DNA of 64,000 nucleotides from Rubricoccus sp963708165 (GTDB taxonomy: Bacteria; Bacteroidota; Rhodothermia; Rhodothermales; Rubricoccaceae): NCBI GenBank assembly GCA_963708165.1, contig OY970187.1, positions 2,604,001 to 2,668,000 of the forward strand, given 5' to 3'. Below are positions 49,133 to 59,355 of the stretch, one piece after another. The position numbers were made by a program, and so were the translations under genes. The stretch's first letter is position 1, and each line of letters opens with the position of its first letter. The notes under the pieces were generated by a model. That model saw only the letters and a list, made by a program, of their open reading frames with translations. It did no database searches and was not told the origin of the DNA.

Positions 49133-49354
49133 GCCTCTGGCGCCAGAGGCGGCTGTTTCTGCCTCTGGCGCTCCCTTCGTGTCATCCTGAGCCCGCGAAG
49201 GATCTCGGCGCCAGAGGCCCAGGCCGTCGGGATCGGTTGCGAAGGGCTCAGACATCTCGCTGAGATCCTTTGCACGCTGGCTCCGCCGACGCTGCGCGGT
49301 CAGGATGACACGAACGAGACGCTGCCTTTGCTTTCACCTCTGACCTCTCACGCT
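49133..49354. repeat. Palindrome plus dispersed inverted repeat
   Basis: 49133-49150 is the full motif palindrome. 49178-49313 is an imperfect inverted repeat with outer arms GTGTCATCCTGAGCCCGCGA and GTCAGGATGACACGAA and inner GAAGGATCTCGG and GAGATCCTTTGC, a variant of the TGTCATCC family. No gene. Confidence 0.7.
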
Positions 49355-50728
49355 ATGACCCTCCTCCGATCCACCGCCCTCCTGTGCAGCCTCGCGCTCC
49401 TCGCGGCCTGCACCGACGCCACGCCAGAGGCTTCCGACGGCGCCACCCCAGCCTCTGGCGAAGGCCCCGCCACTGTGGAAGTGCGCGGGGACGACGACGC
49501 AGGCTACCAGCTCTACGTCGACGGCGAACCGTTTTACATCCGCGGCGCCGGGCTGGAGTTTGGCAACGTGGAGGCCCTCGCTGAGCACGGCGCCAACTCG
49601 TTCCGCACCTGGCGGACGGACAACGGCGAGGCCACAGGCCAGGAAGTCCTCGACCGCGCCCACGCCGCAGGCCTCATGGTCACGATGGGCCTGGAGATCG
49701 CCCGCGAGCGCGAGGGGCAAGGGCGCGGTGTCTTCGGCTTCGACTACGACGACCCCGAAGCCGTCGCCGCGCAGCTGGAGCGTGTGCGCGCCGAGGTGAT
49801 GCAGTACAAAGACCACCCGGCGCTCTTGATGTGGGGCATCGGCAACGAGCTCAACCTGGGCGCTGAAAACCCGGCGGTTTGGAGCGCGGTCAACGGCATC
49901 GCGGAGATGATCCACGAGGTCGATCCCAACCATCCGGCCACGACGATGCTGGCAGGCATTGGGCCGGAACTGGTCGAGGACATTCGCGAGCGCGCCCCCG
50001 CCCTCGACTTGCTCAGCGTGCAGATGTACGCCGACATCGAGAACCTGCCCGAGCGCATCGAGGCCTCTGGCTGGACCGGGCCCTACATCATCACCGAGTG
50101 GGGCGCGACCGGCCACTGGGAAGGTCCGTCGACACCATGGGGGGCGCCGATCGAGAACAACTCTTCGGTCAAAGCCGACCTCTACAAGTCTCGCTACGAA
50201 ACCGCCATCGCGAGCGACACGACGCAGATTCTGGGCTCCTACGTCTTCCTCTGGGGCCAGAAGCAGGAGCGCACCGACACGTGGTACGGCATGTTCTTGG
50301 CCTCTGGCGAAGAGACCGAATCCATCGACGTGATGGAGGAGCTGTGGACGGGCGAGCGGCCCGCCAACATCTCGCCGCGTTTGCAAGAAGTCACGCTCGA
50401 CGGACGCGGCGCGCTCGACGCCATCCAGCTCGCGCCCGGCCAGACCGTGCCCGCAACCGTCGTCTCGACAGACCCCGACGGCGACCCGCTGCGCTACGCC
50501 TGGGAAGTCCGCGAGGAGCAGACCGACCTAAGCGAGGGCGGCGACGACGAGTCCATTCCGCAGCTCATCCCCGGCACGGTCGACACGCCAGAAGCCTCTG
50601 GCGTGTCGATCACCGTGCCTGAGACGCCCGGCGCGTACCGCCTGTTTGTGTACGTCTACGACGGCCAGAACAACGCCGCGCACGCCAACATTCCCTTCCA
50701 CGTCGGCGACTACGAGCCGGTGAACTAG
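49355..50728 (+). CDS. GH158-like clan GH-A glycosidase, lipoprotein (paralogue A)
   Basis: From the ATG at 49355 the protein has 457 residues with a lipoprotein signal (LLCSLALLAAC). A TIM barrel (about 50-340) starts GEPFYIRGAGLEFGNVEALA, with the acid/base Glu in ALLMWGIGNELNLG and the nucleophile Glu in YIITEWGATGHW. A C-terminal Ig-like/cadherin-like domain (TDPDGDPLRYAWEVREEQ to FVYVYDGQNNAAHANIPFHVG) follows. This size and layout match GH158 endo-beta-1,3-glucanases, and the neighbours fit laminarin. GH2 or GH5 relatives cannot be excluded from sequence alone. It is clearly homologous to the frame-changed gene at 55556-56952. Confidence 0.72.
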   Translation: MTLLRSTALLCSLALLAACTDATPEASDGATPASGEGPATVEVRGDDDAGYQLYVDGEPFYIRGAGLEFGNVEALAEHGANSFRTWRTDNGEATGQEVLDRAHAAGLMVTMGLEIAREREGQGRGVFGFDYDDPEAVAAQLERVRAEVMQYKDHPALLMWGIGNELNLGAENPAVWSAVNGIAEMIHEVDPNHPATTMLAGIGPELVEDIRERAPALDLLSVQMYADIENLPERIEASGWTGPYIITEWGATGHWEGPSTPWGAPIENNSSVKADLYKSRYETAIASDTTQILGSYVFLWGQKQERTDTWYGMFLASGEETESIDVMEELWTGERPANISPRLQEVTLDGRGALDAIQLAPGQTVPATVVSTDPDGDPLRYAWEVREEQTDLSEGGDDESIPQLIPGTVDTPEASGVSITVPETPGAYRLFVYVYDGQNNAAHANIPFHVGDYEPVN

Positions 50729-50879
50729 GCGCCTCTGGCGCCAGAGGCGCGGTCGCGCCAGAGGCTGTTCCGCAGCCCATCCCTTCTACGATTTCTCTTC
50801 TGACGACGCACCGCCGGTGCGCTTCCAATCGGTCTCGCGCGAGACCGGGCGGGGTGCTCTCGCGGACGATACCCCTCTC

Positions 50880-53800
50880 ATGACACGCACGAGCGAGAAC
50901 ACGAACCGCGCGCCCCTGGCGCCAGAGGCGCGCCCGGAGCCCGTCTGGATGGGCGAGGCCGAGATGCAGCACAACGGCGAGCCCATCGCGGGCACGTTCG
51001 TCACCATTGACGGCGTGGAAAGCTACCGGATCGACAACGTCGACCTGCTCCCGCCGTTTTTCGTCAGCGTTGTCTCGGACGCCGACCACTGGCTCTTCGC
51101 GAGTAGCACGGGCGCGCTCAGTGCGGGTCGCCACTCACCAGATCACCCGCTGTTCCCCTACGAAACCGTCGACCGCATCCACGATGCGCAGGACCGGACG
51201 GGCAGCAAAACGCTCCTCCTCGTCACGCCAGAGGCAGGCTCGGATACGGCCTCTGGCGAGCGCGCCGCACCGCGCTTGTGGGAGCCGTTCTCCAGGCGGT
51301 ACGAGGGCGTCTACCGCATCCGCCGCAGCCTCACCAAGAGCCTGCAAGGCGACCGCTTGCGTTACGAAGAGGCCAACGACGATCTGGGACTCACCTTTGC
51401 CGTGACATGGTGCACAAGCGAGCGCTTCGGGTTCGTCAAGCAGAGCGAACTGGTCAACCACGCCAGTTCGGGCGCGAGCGTCCGCGTGCTGGACGGCCTG
51501 CAGAACCTGATGCCCTACGGCATTAGCCGCGAAATGCAGGCTGTGCGCAGCGTGCTCACCGACGCCTACAAAAAGAGCGAGCGCGTGGACGGCACCACGC
51601 TCGGGCTGTTCATGCTCAGCGCCATCCCGGTCGACAAAGCAGAGCCCAGCGAAGCCCTCAAGGCCACAACCGTGTGGTCGGTCGGTCTGGAGCCCAGCAC
51701 GATCTTGCTGTCCTCGCGCCAGCTCGACCGCTTCCGCACCGGTCAGCCCCTGGCGCCAGAGGCCGCGGTCCGCGCCGAGCGCGGCGCCTACTTCGTCGAG
51801 GCGACGCTCGACCTCGCAGCGGGTGAGGTCCGCACGTGGCAGACCGTCGCCGACATCGAGCAGGACGTTGCCAGCGTGATCGAACTCGCCGACATGCTCG
51901 TCTCGCCAGAGGCTGGCGCTACCGGGGCACAACCCGACGGAGCACGGTCTGCCAGGGCCTCTGGCGCGATGCTGCAGACCGCCCTCGCGACCGATATCGA
52001 GGCGGGCACGCGCCGCCTCGCGCGTCTCTCCGCGGGCGCCGACGCCGAGCAACTCACCGCCGAGCCGATGACGACGGCGCGCCACCGCATGAACGTGATG
52101 TTCAACATCATGCGCGGCGGCGTCTTCGACGAGGGCTACAGTCTGGTCCGCGAGGACGTGCGCAGCTACATCGCGCACCACAACGCGCCTCTGGCGGAGA
52201 GCCACGCGGACTTTTTCGACGCGCTTCCCGAGCGCCTCACCGTCCAGGCGCTACGCGACGGCGCGCGCGCCAGAGGCCCGCAGATGGAGCGGCTCTGTGC
52301 GGCGTACCTGCCTCTCAGCTTTAGCCGCCGCCACGGCGACCCCAGCCGCCCGTGGAACCACTTCACGATCGACCTCAAGACTGAGGACGGCAGCATCAAG
52401 CGCGGGTACGAGGGCAACTGGCGCGACATCTTCCAGAACTGGGAGGCGCTCGCGCGTTCCTACCCCGAGTACCTGGAAGGCTTTATCGCCACGTTCGTGG
52501 GCGCCTCCACGGCCGACGGCTACAACCCGTACCGCATCACCGACGAGGGCATCGACTGGGAAGTCATAGAGCCCGACGATCCGTGGAGCTACATCGGGTA
52601 CTGGGGCGATCACCAGCTGATCTACCTGCTCCGGCTGCTCGTGCTCTCGCAGGCACACCACCCCGGCCGCCTCGCGCGGCTTCTGGCGCGGCGCCGGTTT
52701 AGCTACGCCAACGTCCCGTACCGCATTAAGCCCTATGCCGACCTGCTGCGCGACCCGCACGACACGGTCGAGTTCGACGCCGACCTGGAAGCCGAGATCG
52801 AGCACCGCGTCGCGCGCATCGGCGCCGACGGCAAACTGCTCCAGGACGCCTCTGGCGATGTGCTGCTCGTCAACCTCGCCGAAAAGCTGCTCGTGCCGCT
52901 GCTCGCCAAGCTGAGCAACTTCGTCCCCGATGGCGGCATCTGGATGAACACCCAGCGCCCCGAGTGGAACGACGCCAACAACGCGCTTGTGGGCTACGGC
53001 GTGTCGATGGTGACCCTATTCGCGCTCCGCCGCTACCTCGACGTGCTGCGCGAGATCCTGGACGGCCTGAGCGCCTCTGGCGTCGATGTATCGTCCGAGG
53101 TCGCGGAGCTTCTGGAGGCCGTCTCCGGCGCCTTCGAGCGGTTCGCAGACCTCAGCGACCGCGAGGTGTCCGCGAGCGAGCGCAAGGAGATCGTAGACGC
53201 TCTGGGCGAGGCCGGGAGTGCTTACCGCCAGAGGCTCTACGCTGACGGCCTCTCGGGGGACACGAGCGCCGTGCCTCTGGCGGAGGTCCATGCATTGCTC
53301 GACCGCGCGCAGGCATTCGCCGACCGCACCATCGCCGCCAACCACCGCGAGGACGGGCTGTACCACGCCTACAACCTCATGGAGGCCTCTGGCGACGAGG
53401 TACGCATCCGCCACCTCTACGCTATGCTCGAAGGCCAGGTCGCCGCGCTGGACGCGGGCGTGCTCTCGCCCGAGGCCTCGCTGGACGTGCTGGCCTCGCT
53501 CCGCGCCAGCGGCATCTACCGCGCCGACCAGCACAGCTACCGCCTCTACCCGGACCGCGAACTCCCCAGTTTCCTGGAGAAGAACAACGTCCCGCAAGAG
53601 GCCGTCGACAGCTCGCCTTTGCTCCAGGCGCTCCTGGGTACGGGCGACGAGAGCATCGTCGTGCGCGATGTGCGCGGGGGCGTTCACTTCAACGGCGGCT
53701 TCCACAACAAAACCGACCTCGAAGCCGCCCTGAAGACTCTGGCCTCTGGCGAGCACGCCGACCTCGTCGCCTCTGGCGCCTCAAGCGTGCTGGAGGCCTT

Positions 53801-54474
53801 CGAGCAGGTCTTCGACCACCGCGCCTACACGGGCCGCTCGGGTACGTTTTTCGGCTACGAAGGGCTGGGCAGTATTTACTGGCACATGGTCTCCAAGCTG
53901 GCGCTGGCCGCGCAGGAGACCTACTGGCGCGCCCACGCCGAGGGCGCCTCGCCAGAAGCTCTCGCGGGTCTTGCGGATGCGTACTACGACATCCGCGCCG
54001 GGCTGGGTGGCAGCAAAACGCCCGAGGTCTACGGCGCTTTCCCCACCGATGCGTACTCGCACACGCCGGGCCATGCGGGCGCCAAGCAGCCGGGCATGAC
54101 CGGCCAGGTCAAAGAGGACATCCTGTGCCGCTGGGGTGAGCTCGGCGTCCACGTCGAAGGCGGGCAGATCGTCTTCCGCCCGAGCCTCTTGCGGCGCGAC
54201 GAGTTCTTAGGTGCGGGCGCCACGTTCGCGTTCGTAGACGTGAGCGGACAGGAGCAGTCGCTCGCGCTCGACGAGAGTTCGCTCGGCTTCACGACCTGTC
54301 AGATTCCAGTCGTGTATCGGCAGTCGGAGACGCCTGCGCTCCGCACCGTCTCCGCCTCTGGCGAGGTCACCGTCGTTCGACGACCTCACGCTGTCGCCAG
54401 AGGCCAGCGCGGAGGTGTTCACGCGCACCGGCTCCATCGTGCGGATCGAGGTTGACCTCATGCCCGGACTCTAA
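50880..54474 (+). CDS. GH149-like beta-1,3-glucan phosphorylase (clan GH-Q), frame change near 54371
   Basis: From the ATG at 50880, bridging one extra base, it encodes about 1197 residues with no signal peptide, so it is cytosolic. The N-terminal beta-sandwich (GTFVTIDGVESYRIDNVDLL; ETVDRIHDAQDRTGSKTLLL, as separate short runs) and helical core (FNIMRGGVFDEGYSLV; GYEGNWRDIFQNWEALA; DPWSYIGYWGDHQLIYLLRL; RPEWNDANNALVGYGVSMV) match the plan of GH94/GH149 phosphorylases. The large size and the GH16/GH3 neighbours favour GH149, which makes glucose-1-phosphate from beta-1,3-glucans. The frame changes in GTCACCGTCGTTCG; the true end reads LTLSPEASAEVFTRTG to DLMPGL. Confidence 0.72.
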
Positions 54475-54497
54475 GCCTCGGGCGTCTCCATCGTGCT

Positions 54498-54523
54498 CTC
54501 TCGCCAGAGGCCTCTGGCGAGAG
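54498..54523. terminator. Perfect 26-base palindrome between convergent genes
   Basis: An inside-out motif pair extended by 4 bases each side (CTCTCGCCAGAGG with CCTCTGGCGAGAG). It lies midway between the convergent stops at 54474 and 54533 and could end transcription from both sides, though no T run is present. Confidence 0.6.
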
Positions 54524-54532
54524 TGTGGGGTC

Positions 54533-55447
54533 TTACTGCGCGCGCTTGTAGACGCGCACGTAGTCGACCTGCATGGTCTGCGGGAAGACCGTCGTCTCGT
54601 CCGGTGCGCCGGGCAGGTTGCCGCCGACGGCCACGTTGAGCAGCATAAAGAAGTCGTGGTCGAAGGGTGCGGCTGTGTTGCCCGCAGGCGCACCGGTTGA
54701 AAACCAGTCGTCCTCGGTCTGGGTCTGGAACAGCACGTTGTTGACGTACCAGCGGATGGTGGTAGGCACAAACTCGTTCACGTTTTCTGTGGCCGGGTCG
54801 TCCTCGATGGCTTCGTCCCACTCGATGGTGAACACGTAGAAGTCGTCGGCGAAGCTGCCGCCTCTGAGGATGAGCTCGTCGCCGCCAAACACGTTGTTTG
54901 GAAAGGGTCCGCCGTAATGAAGCGTGCCGAACACTTCGTCTGGACGGCTACCTACGTTTTCCATGATGTCGATCTCGCCAGAGGCTGCCCAGCCGCCGTA
55001 GGTGTCCTCGCTGAAGAGGAGCCAGATGGCGGGCCACAGGCCCTGCGTCTCGGGCAGCTTGGCGCGGACCTCGAAGCGTCCATACGTCCAAGCCGCCTTC
55101 TGGCGTGTGTCCAGGCGCGTAGAGGTGTACCCACCGCCCGCCTCCTCGCGGGCTGTGATGGTGAGAAGCCCGTCTGAAACGGTGTGGTTTTCCGTCGTGT
55201 AGATCTGGAGCTCGTTGTTGCCAAAGCCACACAGCTCGGGGCAGCCGTCACCCGCGATGACGTTCCATTTGGAGCCGTCCAAGGCGTCGCCCTCGAACTC
55301 GTCAGCCCAGACGAGATTCCATCCGTCGGGTGTCGCCAGAGGATCTGGGATTTCCTGCTCCACGGAGTTGTCGCAGCCGACCGCGACGCCCGCACCGATG
55401 GCGAGAAGCGCGAGGCCAAAGAGGAAAGAGCGGAGGCGAGCAGTCAT
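54533..55447 (-). CDS. GH16 beta-glucanase (laminarinase type), lipoprotein
   Basis: This 304-residue protein has a lipoprotein signal (LLAIGAGVAVGC) and a GH16 jelly roll: WNLVWADEFEGDALDGSKWN, GNNELQIYTTEN, TYGRFEVRAKLPETQGLWPAIWLL (in two runs), the catalytic GEIDIMENVG (nucleophile and acid/base Glu near residues 157-162), and the late FFMLLNVAVGGNLPG. The spacing ExDxxE with the Met is that of GH16_3 laminarinases, which cut beta-1,3-glucans internally. It is the last gene of the minus-strand run that begins beyond 64000. Confidence 0.93.
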   Translation of the reverse strand: MTARLRSFLFGLALLAIGAGVAVGCDNSVEQEIPDPLATPDGWNLVWADEFEGDALDGSKWNVIAGDGCPELCGFGNNELQIYTTENHTVSDGLLTITAREEAGGGYTSTRLDTRQKAAWTYGRFEVRAKLPETQGLWPAIWLLFSEDTYGGWAASGEIDIMENVGSRPDEVFGTLHYGGPFPNNVFGGDELILRGGSFADDFYVFTIEWDEAIEDDPATENVNEFVPTTIRWYVNNVLFQTQTEDDWFSTGAPAGNTAAPFDHDFFMLLNVAVGGNLPGAPDETTVFPQTMQVDYVRVYKRAQ

Positions 55448-55555
55448 GGACGTGGTGGGCGTTTCGCAGGAGGCTGCACGGTGGCAGGTGCACAGCGGCA
55501 GGCCTCTGGCGGGAAATCGAGGGGGTTAGCATCCGTGCGCCTCTGGCGCCAGAGG

Positions 55556-56952
55556 CTAGGCGTCGGGCTGGCCGACGTAGAAGGGGAAGTTGGCCGTCGC
55601 CACGTTGCCGTTGCCATCGTAGGCGTAGACGAACATGCGGTACGGCGCCTTCGGTGCGCGGTGCGCGGATGGCGAGCGTGCCGCCCTCGCGACGAATCAC
55701 GTCGGGCTTGACGGCGTCAGGGCGCGTTTCTGCGTCGCCGCCCGCGCGGATGTCGGTGCTCTCGGGGAGAAGCTCCCACTCGTAGCGCAGGTCGTCACCA
55801 TCGGGGTCGGTCACGGTCGCCTCGAACGTGATGCGGCCTCTGGCGTCGGCTGTGACGCTGGAGTACATGTCCTGGCCGTTGGCGGTGTACGCCGTGAGGC
55901 TGGGTGCCTGGTTTTCGGGCAGCGCGCCGGTCCACAGATACTGGAGTTGGTCGAGCACCTCGGTCTCGTAGCCGCCGGGCGTGAAGATGCCGTACCACGT
56001 CGGTGTGGTCTCCTGCTTGTCCCCCCACAGGAAGGCATACGAGCCGATGCTGTGCGTCGTGTCGGCCGCGATGCCGCGCTCGTAGCGGATGCGGTACATC
56101 TGCGCCTTCTCATGGCTGGTCTGCTCGATGGGCGTACCCCACGATGTTTTGGGCACCTCCCAGTGACCGTCGGGGCCCCACTCTGCGATCACGTATGGGC
56201 CCTCCCATCCGGCACGGCGGAGCTGGACGCCCACGCTCGGGCCCTCGTAGCCGTATGAGCGCAGGTCGCTCGTGCCGCCCACGAGCTCGCCATAGGTGTT
56301 GACGCCGTACACGTCGATGGCGGGCGCGCGGTCCATGATGAGCTGCACCTCGGCCACGTCCAGCCCTGCGGTGACGTGCATCACCGGGTGGTTGGGATCT
56401 TCCTCGTGGATCATCTCCGCGATGTCGTTGATCGCGTCCCAGACCTTGAAGTCGCTGTAGAAGAGGTCATTCTCGTTGCCCAGGCCCCACATCAGAATAG
56501 CGGGGTGGTCCTTGTACTCCCGGACGACCTCGCGAAAGCGCGCGAGCTGTGCCTGCACGGCCTTCGAGTCGTTGTAGTTGAAGCCCTGACGTTCTTGCCC
56601 AGCCCACAGACCGAACACGACCGAGAGTCCCTTCTCGTGCGCCGCATCCAGCACGCCGATGGCCTCGCCCGCACCCCATGTGCGAATCGAGTTCGCCCCG
56701 GCCGCCACAGCACGGTCCAGGTACGAAAGGCCCGCCGACCCCTCGGATGTAGTACGGCTCACCGCCGCGATACATCTGCCACGAGCCGCTGGCGTCTTGC
56801 CGAAGCTCGACGGGAATCGCGCCTTCGTACTGAGGGCCGTCCTGGATCACGCCAGAGGCTGCGGGGCGGTCTGTTGTGGAGCGGTCCTCCTGCACCTGCG
56901 CGCTGAGCGCCAGAGGCAAAAAGAGAAGGGCGAGAAGAGGGAGGAGTCTCAT
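55556..56952 (-). CDS. GH158-like clan GH-A glycosidase (paralogue B), two frame changes
   Basis: Bridging +1 changes near 56735 and 55655 gives about 464 residues, very close to the 457 of paralogue A. It has a signal peptide (LLPLLALLFLPLALSAQ), the entry GGEPYYIRGVGG, the barrel segment RAVAAGANSIRTWGAGEAIG, the acid/base Glu in AILMWGLGNENDLF and the nucleophile Glu in YVIAEWGPDGHW, then a C-terminal Ig-like domain ending FVYAYDGNGNVATANFPFYV. Both catalytic Glu are in the long middle frame. The TAG overlaps the last base of the palindrome at 55539-55556. The product is probably secreted and acts on the same glucan as GH16. Confidence 0.75.
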
Positions 56953-56986
56953 AGCGGGGAGAACAAGGCGGCCTCTGGCGGGAGAC

Positions 56987-58261
56987 CTAGTTGGTGGTGA
57001 TCAGACGGATGTTGTCGATCAGCACGGCGCTGGACTCGTCCAGGAAAAAGACGAGTTGCTTGATGTTGCGGAAGTCCGCGCCGCCTTGGAAAGCGGGCAG
57101 GTTGCCGACCGTGGCGGGCGCCGCCGCGAGTTCGCGACCTCCGCCGCGGAGCTCGGAAAACGGAATCGTGACAGTCTGCCACTCGGTCGAGAACTGCCCG
57201 GACGGCGCGTAGCGCGCGTCGAGGATGATCTGCGACAGCTGCCGGTTGTAATCCTCCATCGCCACCCGCACAGGCACGCGCGAGGCCGTGCCCGAAGGCA
57301 GGCGCACGTCGAACTGGACGGCGCCAGAGGCTTCGACCGAGCTCATGTCGACCGGGTACCACTGGTCCCAGCTGACGCCCATCACGCCTTCGTAGCAGCC
57401 GTTGTCGCGCACGTCCCACTGGAGGCGCAGCACGTCGCCTCTGGCGCCAGAGGCTTCACGCGTGATCGACTGGCAGGCGTCGGTGACGAGGCCCCAGCCG
57501 TCGTCGTTGATAAAGGTGTCGTCGTAGAGCGTGATGGGCAGCGCGGTCGCGTCGGGGCGCTCGGGAAGCACGATCCACGGCTCCTGCTCCTGCTCCTCGT
57601 AGAACACGAGTTGCACGTCGTCGATGTAGATGCTGCCCGACTGCTGCAGCTCGAACATGAGCTGCTTGACGTTGGTCGGGTCCAGGTTCTCGACCTCCAG
57701 GTCGAACGCCGCCAGAGGCACCGTCACGGTTTGCCACTCCTCGTCAATCGACGGGCGCTCGAAGTAGCGGTTGTCGGTGTAGGCGAAGCCCATGCCGCCG
57801 GAGTAGTCCTCGAGCGTGAGCACGATGGGCAGGCCGTACATCTTGCCCTGCTTGGAGCGCACCTGCATCTGCACGGCGGCGTATGGCAGGATCTGCGAGA
57901 TGTCTTTTCCGGCCCACCCATCCCAGCCGAAGCCGAGTCCGGCCCACTCGCAGCCTTCGGTGCCGCGGTCCCACGTCACTTCGACCGCGCGACGGCCGCC
58001 AAACACGACGTCTTCGGTCAGCTTGCCCTGTGTGCAGCGCGCATCGTCCTGAAACCAGATCGTGTCGTCGTTCTGGTCGGCGTAGATCGTGGGCTCGACG
58101 GCGAGCGAGAGCTTGCGTGGTCGCTCGGGGACGGGCGCCGCTTCGACGGAGTCGTAGAGCGAGACCGGCTGGAACTGAACGCAGCCTGTGGCCCCGATGG
58201 CGAGTGCGGCGAGCATCGCGCCAGAGGCGAGGAGGGAGCGGGCGGAGGAAAGAACAGCCAT
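56987..58261 (-). CDS. Putative glycan-binding lipoprotein with two CBM-like domains
   Basis: This 424-residue lipoprotein (LAALAIGATGC) contains two related beta-sandwich halves of about 190 residues. Half one has TIWFQDDARCTQG, CEWAGLGFGWDGWAGKDIS, LPIVLTLEDYSGG, EEWQTVTVPLAAFDLE and SIYIDDVQLVFY. Half two repeats the pattern with CYEGVMGVSWDQWYPVDMS, VPVRVAMEDYNRQ, TEWQTVTIPFSEL and AVLIDNIRLI. This is the CBM11/complex-I-intermediate-like plan, often in carbohydrate binding. With the GH16 and GH158-like genes it is a good candidate surface glycan-binding protein. No catalytic residues seen. Confidence 0.78.
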   Translation of the reverse strand: MAVLSSARSLLASGAMLAALAIGATGCVQFQPVSLYDSVEAAPVPERPRKLSLAVEPTIYADQNDDTIWFQDDARCTQGKLTEDVVFGGRRAVEVTWDRGTEGCEWAGLGFGWDGWAGKDISQILPYAAVQMQVRSKQGKMYGLPIVLTLEDYSGGMGFAYTDNRYFERPSIDEEWQTVTVPLAAFDLEVENLDPTNVKQLMFELQQSGSIYIDDVQLVFYEEQEQEPWIVLPERPDATALPITLYDDTFINDDGWGLVTDACQSITREASGARGDVLRLQWDVRDNGCYEGVMGVSWDQWYPVDMSSVEASGAVQFDVRLPSGTASRVPVRVAMEDYNRQLSQIILDARYAPSGQFSTEWQTVTIPFSELRGGGRELAAAPATVGNLPAFQGGADFRNIKQLVFFLDESSAVLIDNIRLITTN

Positions 58262-58277
58262 GGGTGGGGAGGAGCGG

Positions 58278-59351
58278 TTACGGCTGCAACGGGCTACCGG
58301 CAGTAAACGTGATGTAGTCCAGGCCGAAGCTGACCTGTTGCGGCGTCGCGGGCTGCGCGTTGTTGTCAGAGATCAGAACTGCGCGGACCGCGACGATATT
58401 CTGTGCCTGCTCTTGCGTGAGGCCGATTTCTGCCACCGATTTGCTGAACAGCTGCCAGCCGGTAAACGTGGCCGGAATGTCCCCGAAGGGGAAGACGGTG
58501 TCTTGGTCGAGTTCGTATTGCCCAGTGCCGTTGCCGTCCACGATGAGCTGGATCACCGCGATGGTGAAGTCCCGGCCCAGGCCGCGGAGCAGAAAGTTGA
58601 AATACAGATCCTCCGGAACGCTCGTCGGTGCAGCGAAGACGCCGCGGCCTTCCGGGCGAATGTCGATCAGGCCGACGAAGAAGTTGCGGGTGCCTCCAGC
58701 GGGTGGCTCCGTGCCGCGCAGGAGGTAGAAGGCGTCGCCCTCGCCCGCGGGCACTTCGGAGGTGATGCCGCTGTTTTGCAATTCAAACTCGAAGTTGCCT
58801 ACGCTGATGCTGCCAGTGCCGCTCTCGAAGTCGGCGAAGACAGTACCGGGGTACGCCCGGGCGGAGGTCACCGTGACATCGGCCGTCGTGTCCTCAGACT
58901 CGGGTTCTAGCGGAACGCTGAGGACGGCCACGACTGCCTCGTCCTTGAAGAAGGGAAGCTCAGTGGTGCTGCCTTGCCAGCTCGCGTTGTCGGCGTCGAG
59001 CGCGCGCGAGAATCCCTCGATGCGCTTGACCGCACCGCTTTCCTGGCCCGTGATCTCCACCACCCAGGCCACCTGCTTGTTGAACTCGGCGGTGAAGACC
59101 ACGCGCTCGCCAGAGGCGAAGTCGACGGCGTCGGTGCTCGCCGCCAGAGGCGTGACGAGGCGGAACGGGCCGAAGCGGTCGATCAGGTTGGGCCCGTCGG
59201 GCTCCAGGCTGTGGTCGCAACCTGGTAGTACGACGAGCAGCGCAAGACCGAGGAGCAGGCCTCTGGCGGAGAGGCGAGCGGCGCCTCTGGCGCCAGAGGC
59301 GGAGGTGAGGCGGGCGAACAGGCCTCTGGCGGAAGGTGTGGGGCGCGGCAT
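58278..59351 (-). CDS. Lipoprotein of the beta-glucan locus, possible glycan-binding protein
   Basis: This 357-residue protein has a long basic N-terminus before a lipoprotein signal (LLLGLALLVVLPGC), so a later start is possible. The mature protein has beta-rich halves: VVFTAEFNKQVAWVVEITGQ and an unfamiliar C-terminal domain beginning TVFADFESGTGSISVGNFEF and ending VSFGLDYITFTAG, of the same overall sandwich type as the neighbour at 56987. It contains no catalytic motif. By position it resembles the SusE/SGBP role of glycan loci, an inference from context only. Confidence 0.7.
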   Translation of the reverse strand: MPRPTPSARGLFARLTSASGARGAARLSARGLLLGLALLVVLPGCDHSLEPDGPNLIDRFGPFRLVTPLAASTDAVDFASGERVVFTAEFNKQVAWVVEITGQESGAVKRIEGFSRALDADNASWQGSTTELPFFKDEAVVAVLSVPLEPESEDTTADVTVTSARAYPGTVFADFESGTGSISVGNFEFELQNSGITSEVPAGEGDAFYLLRGTEPPAGGTRNFFVGLIDIRPEGRGVFAAPTSVPEDLYFNFLLRGLGRDFTIAVIQLIVDGNGTGQYELDQDTVFPFGDIPATFTGWQLFSKSVAEIGLTQEQAQNIVAVRAVLISDNNAQPATPQQVSFGLDYITFTAGSPLQP

Positions 59352-59355
59352 CGGG

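Noticed and set aside
49178..49313. Short open frame across the spacer before paralogue A
   Set aside because: The frame runs through an inverted repeat and has no start context or coding character.
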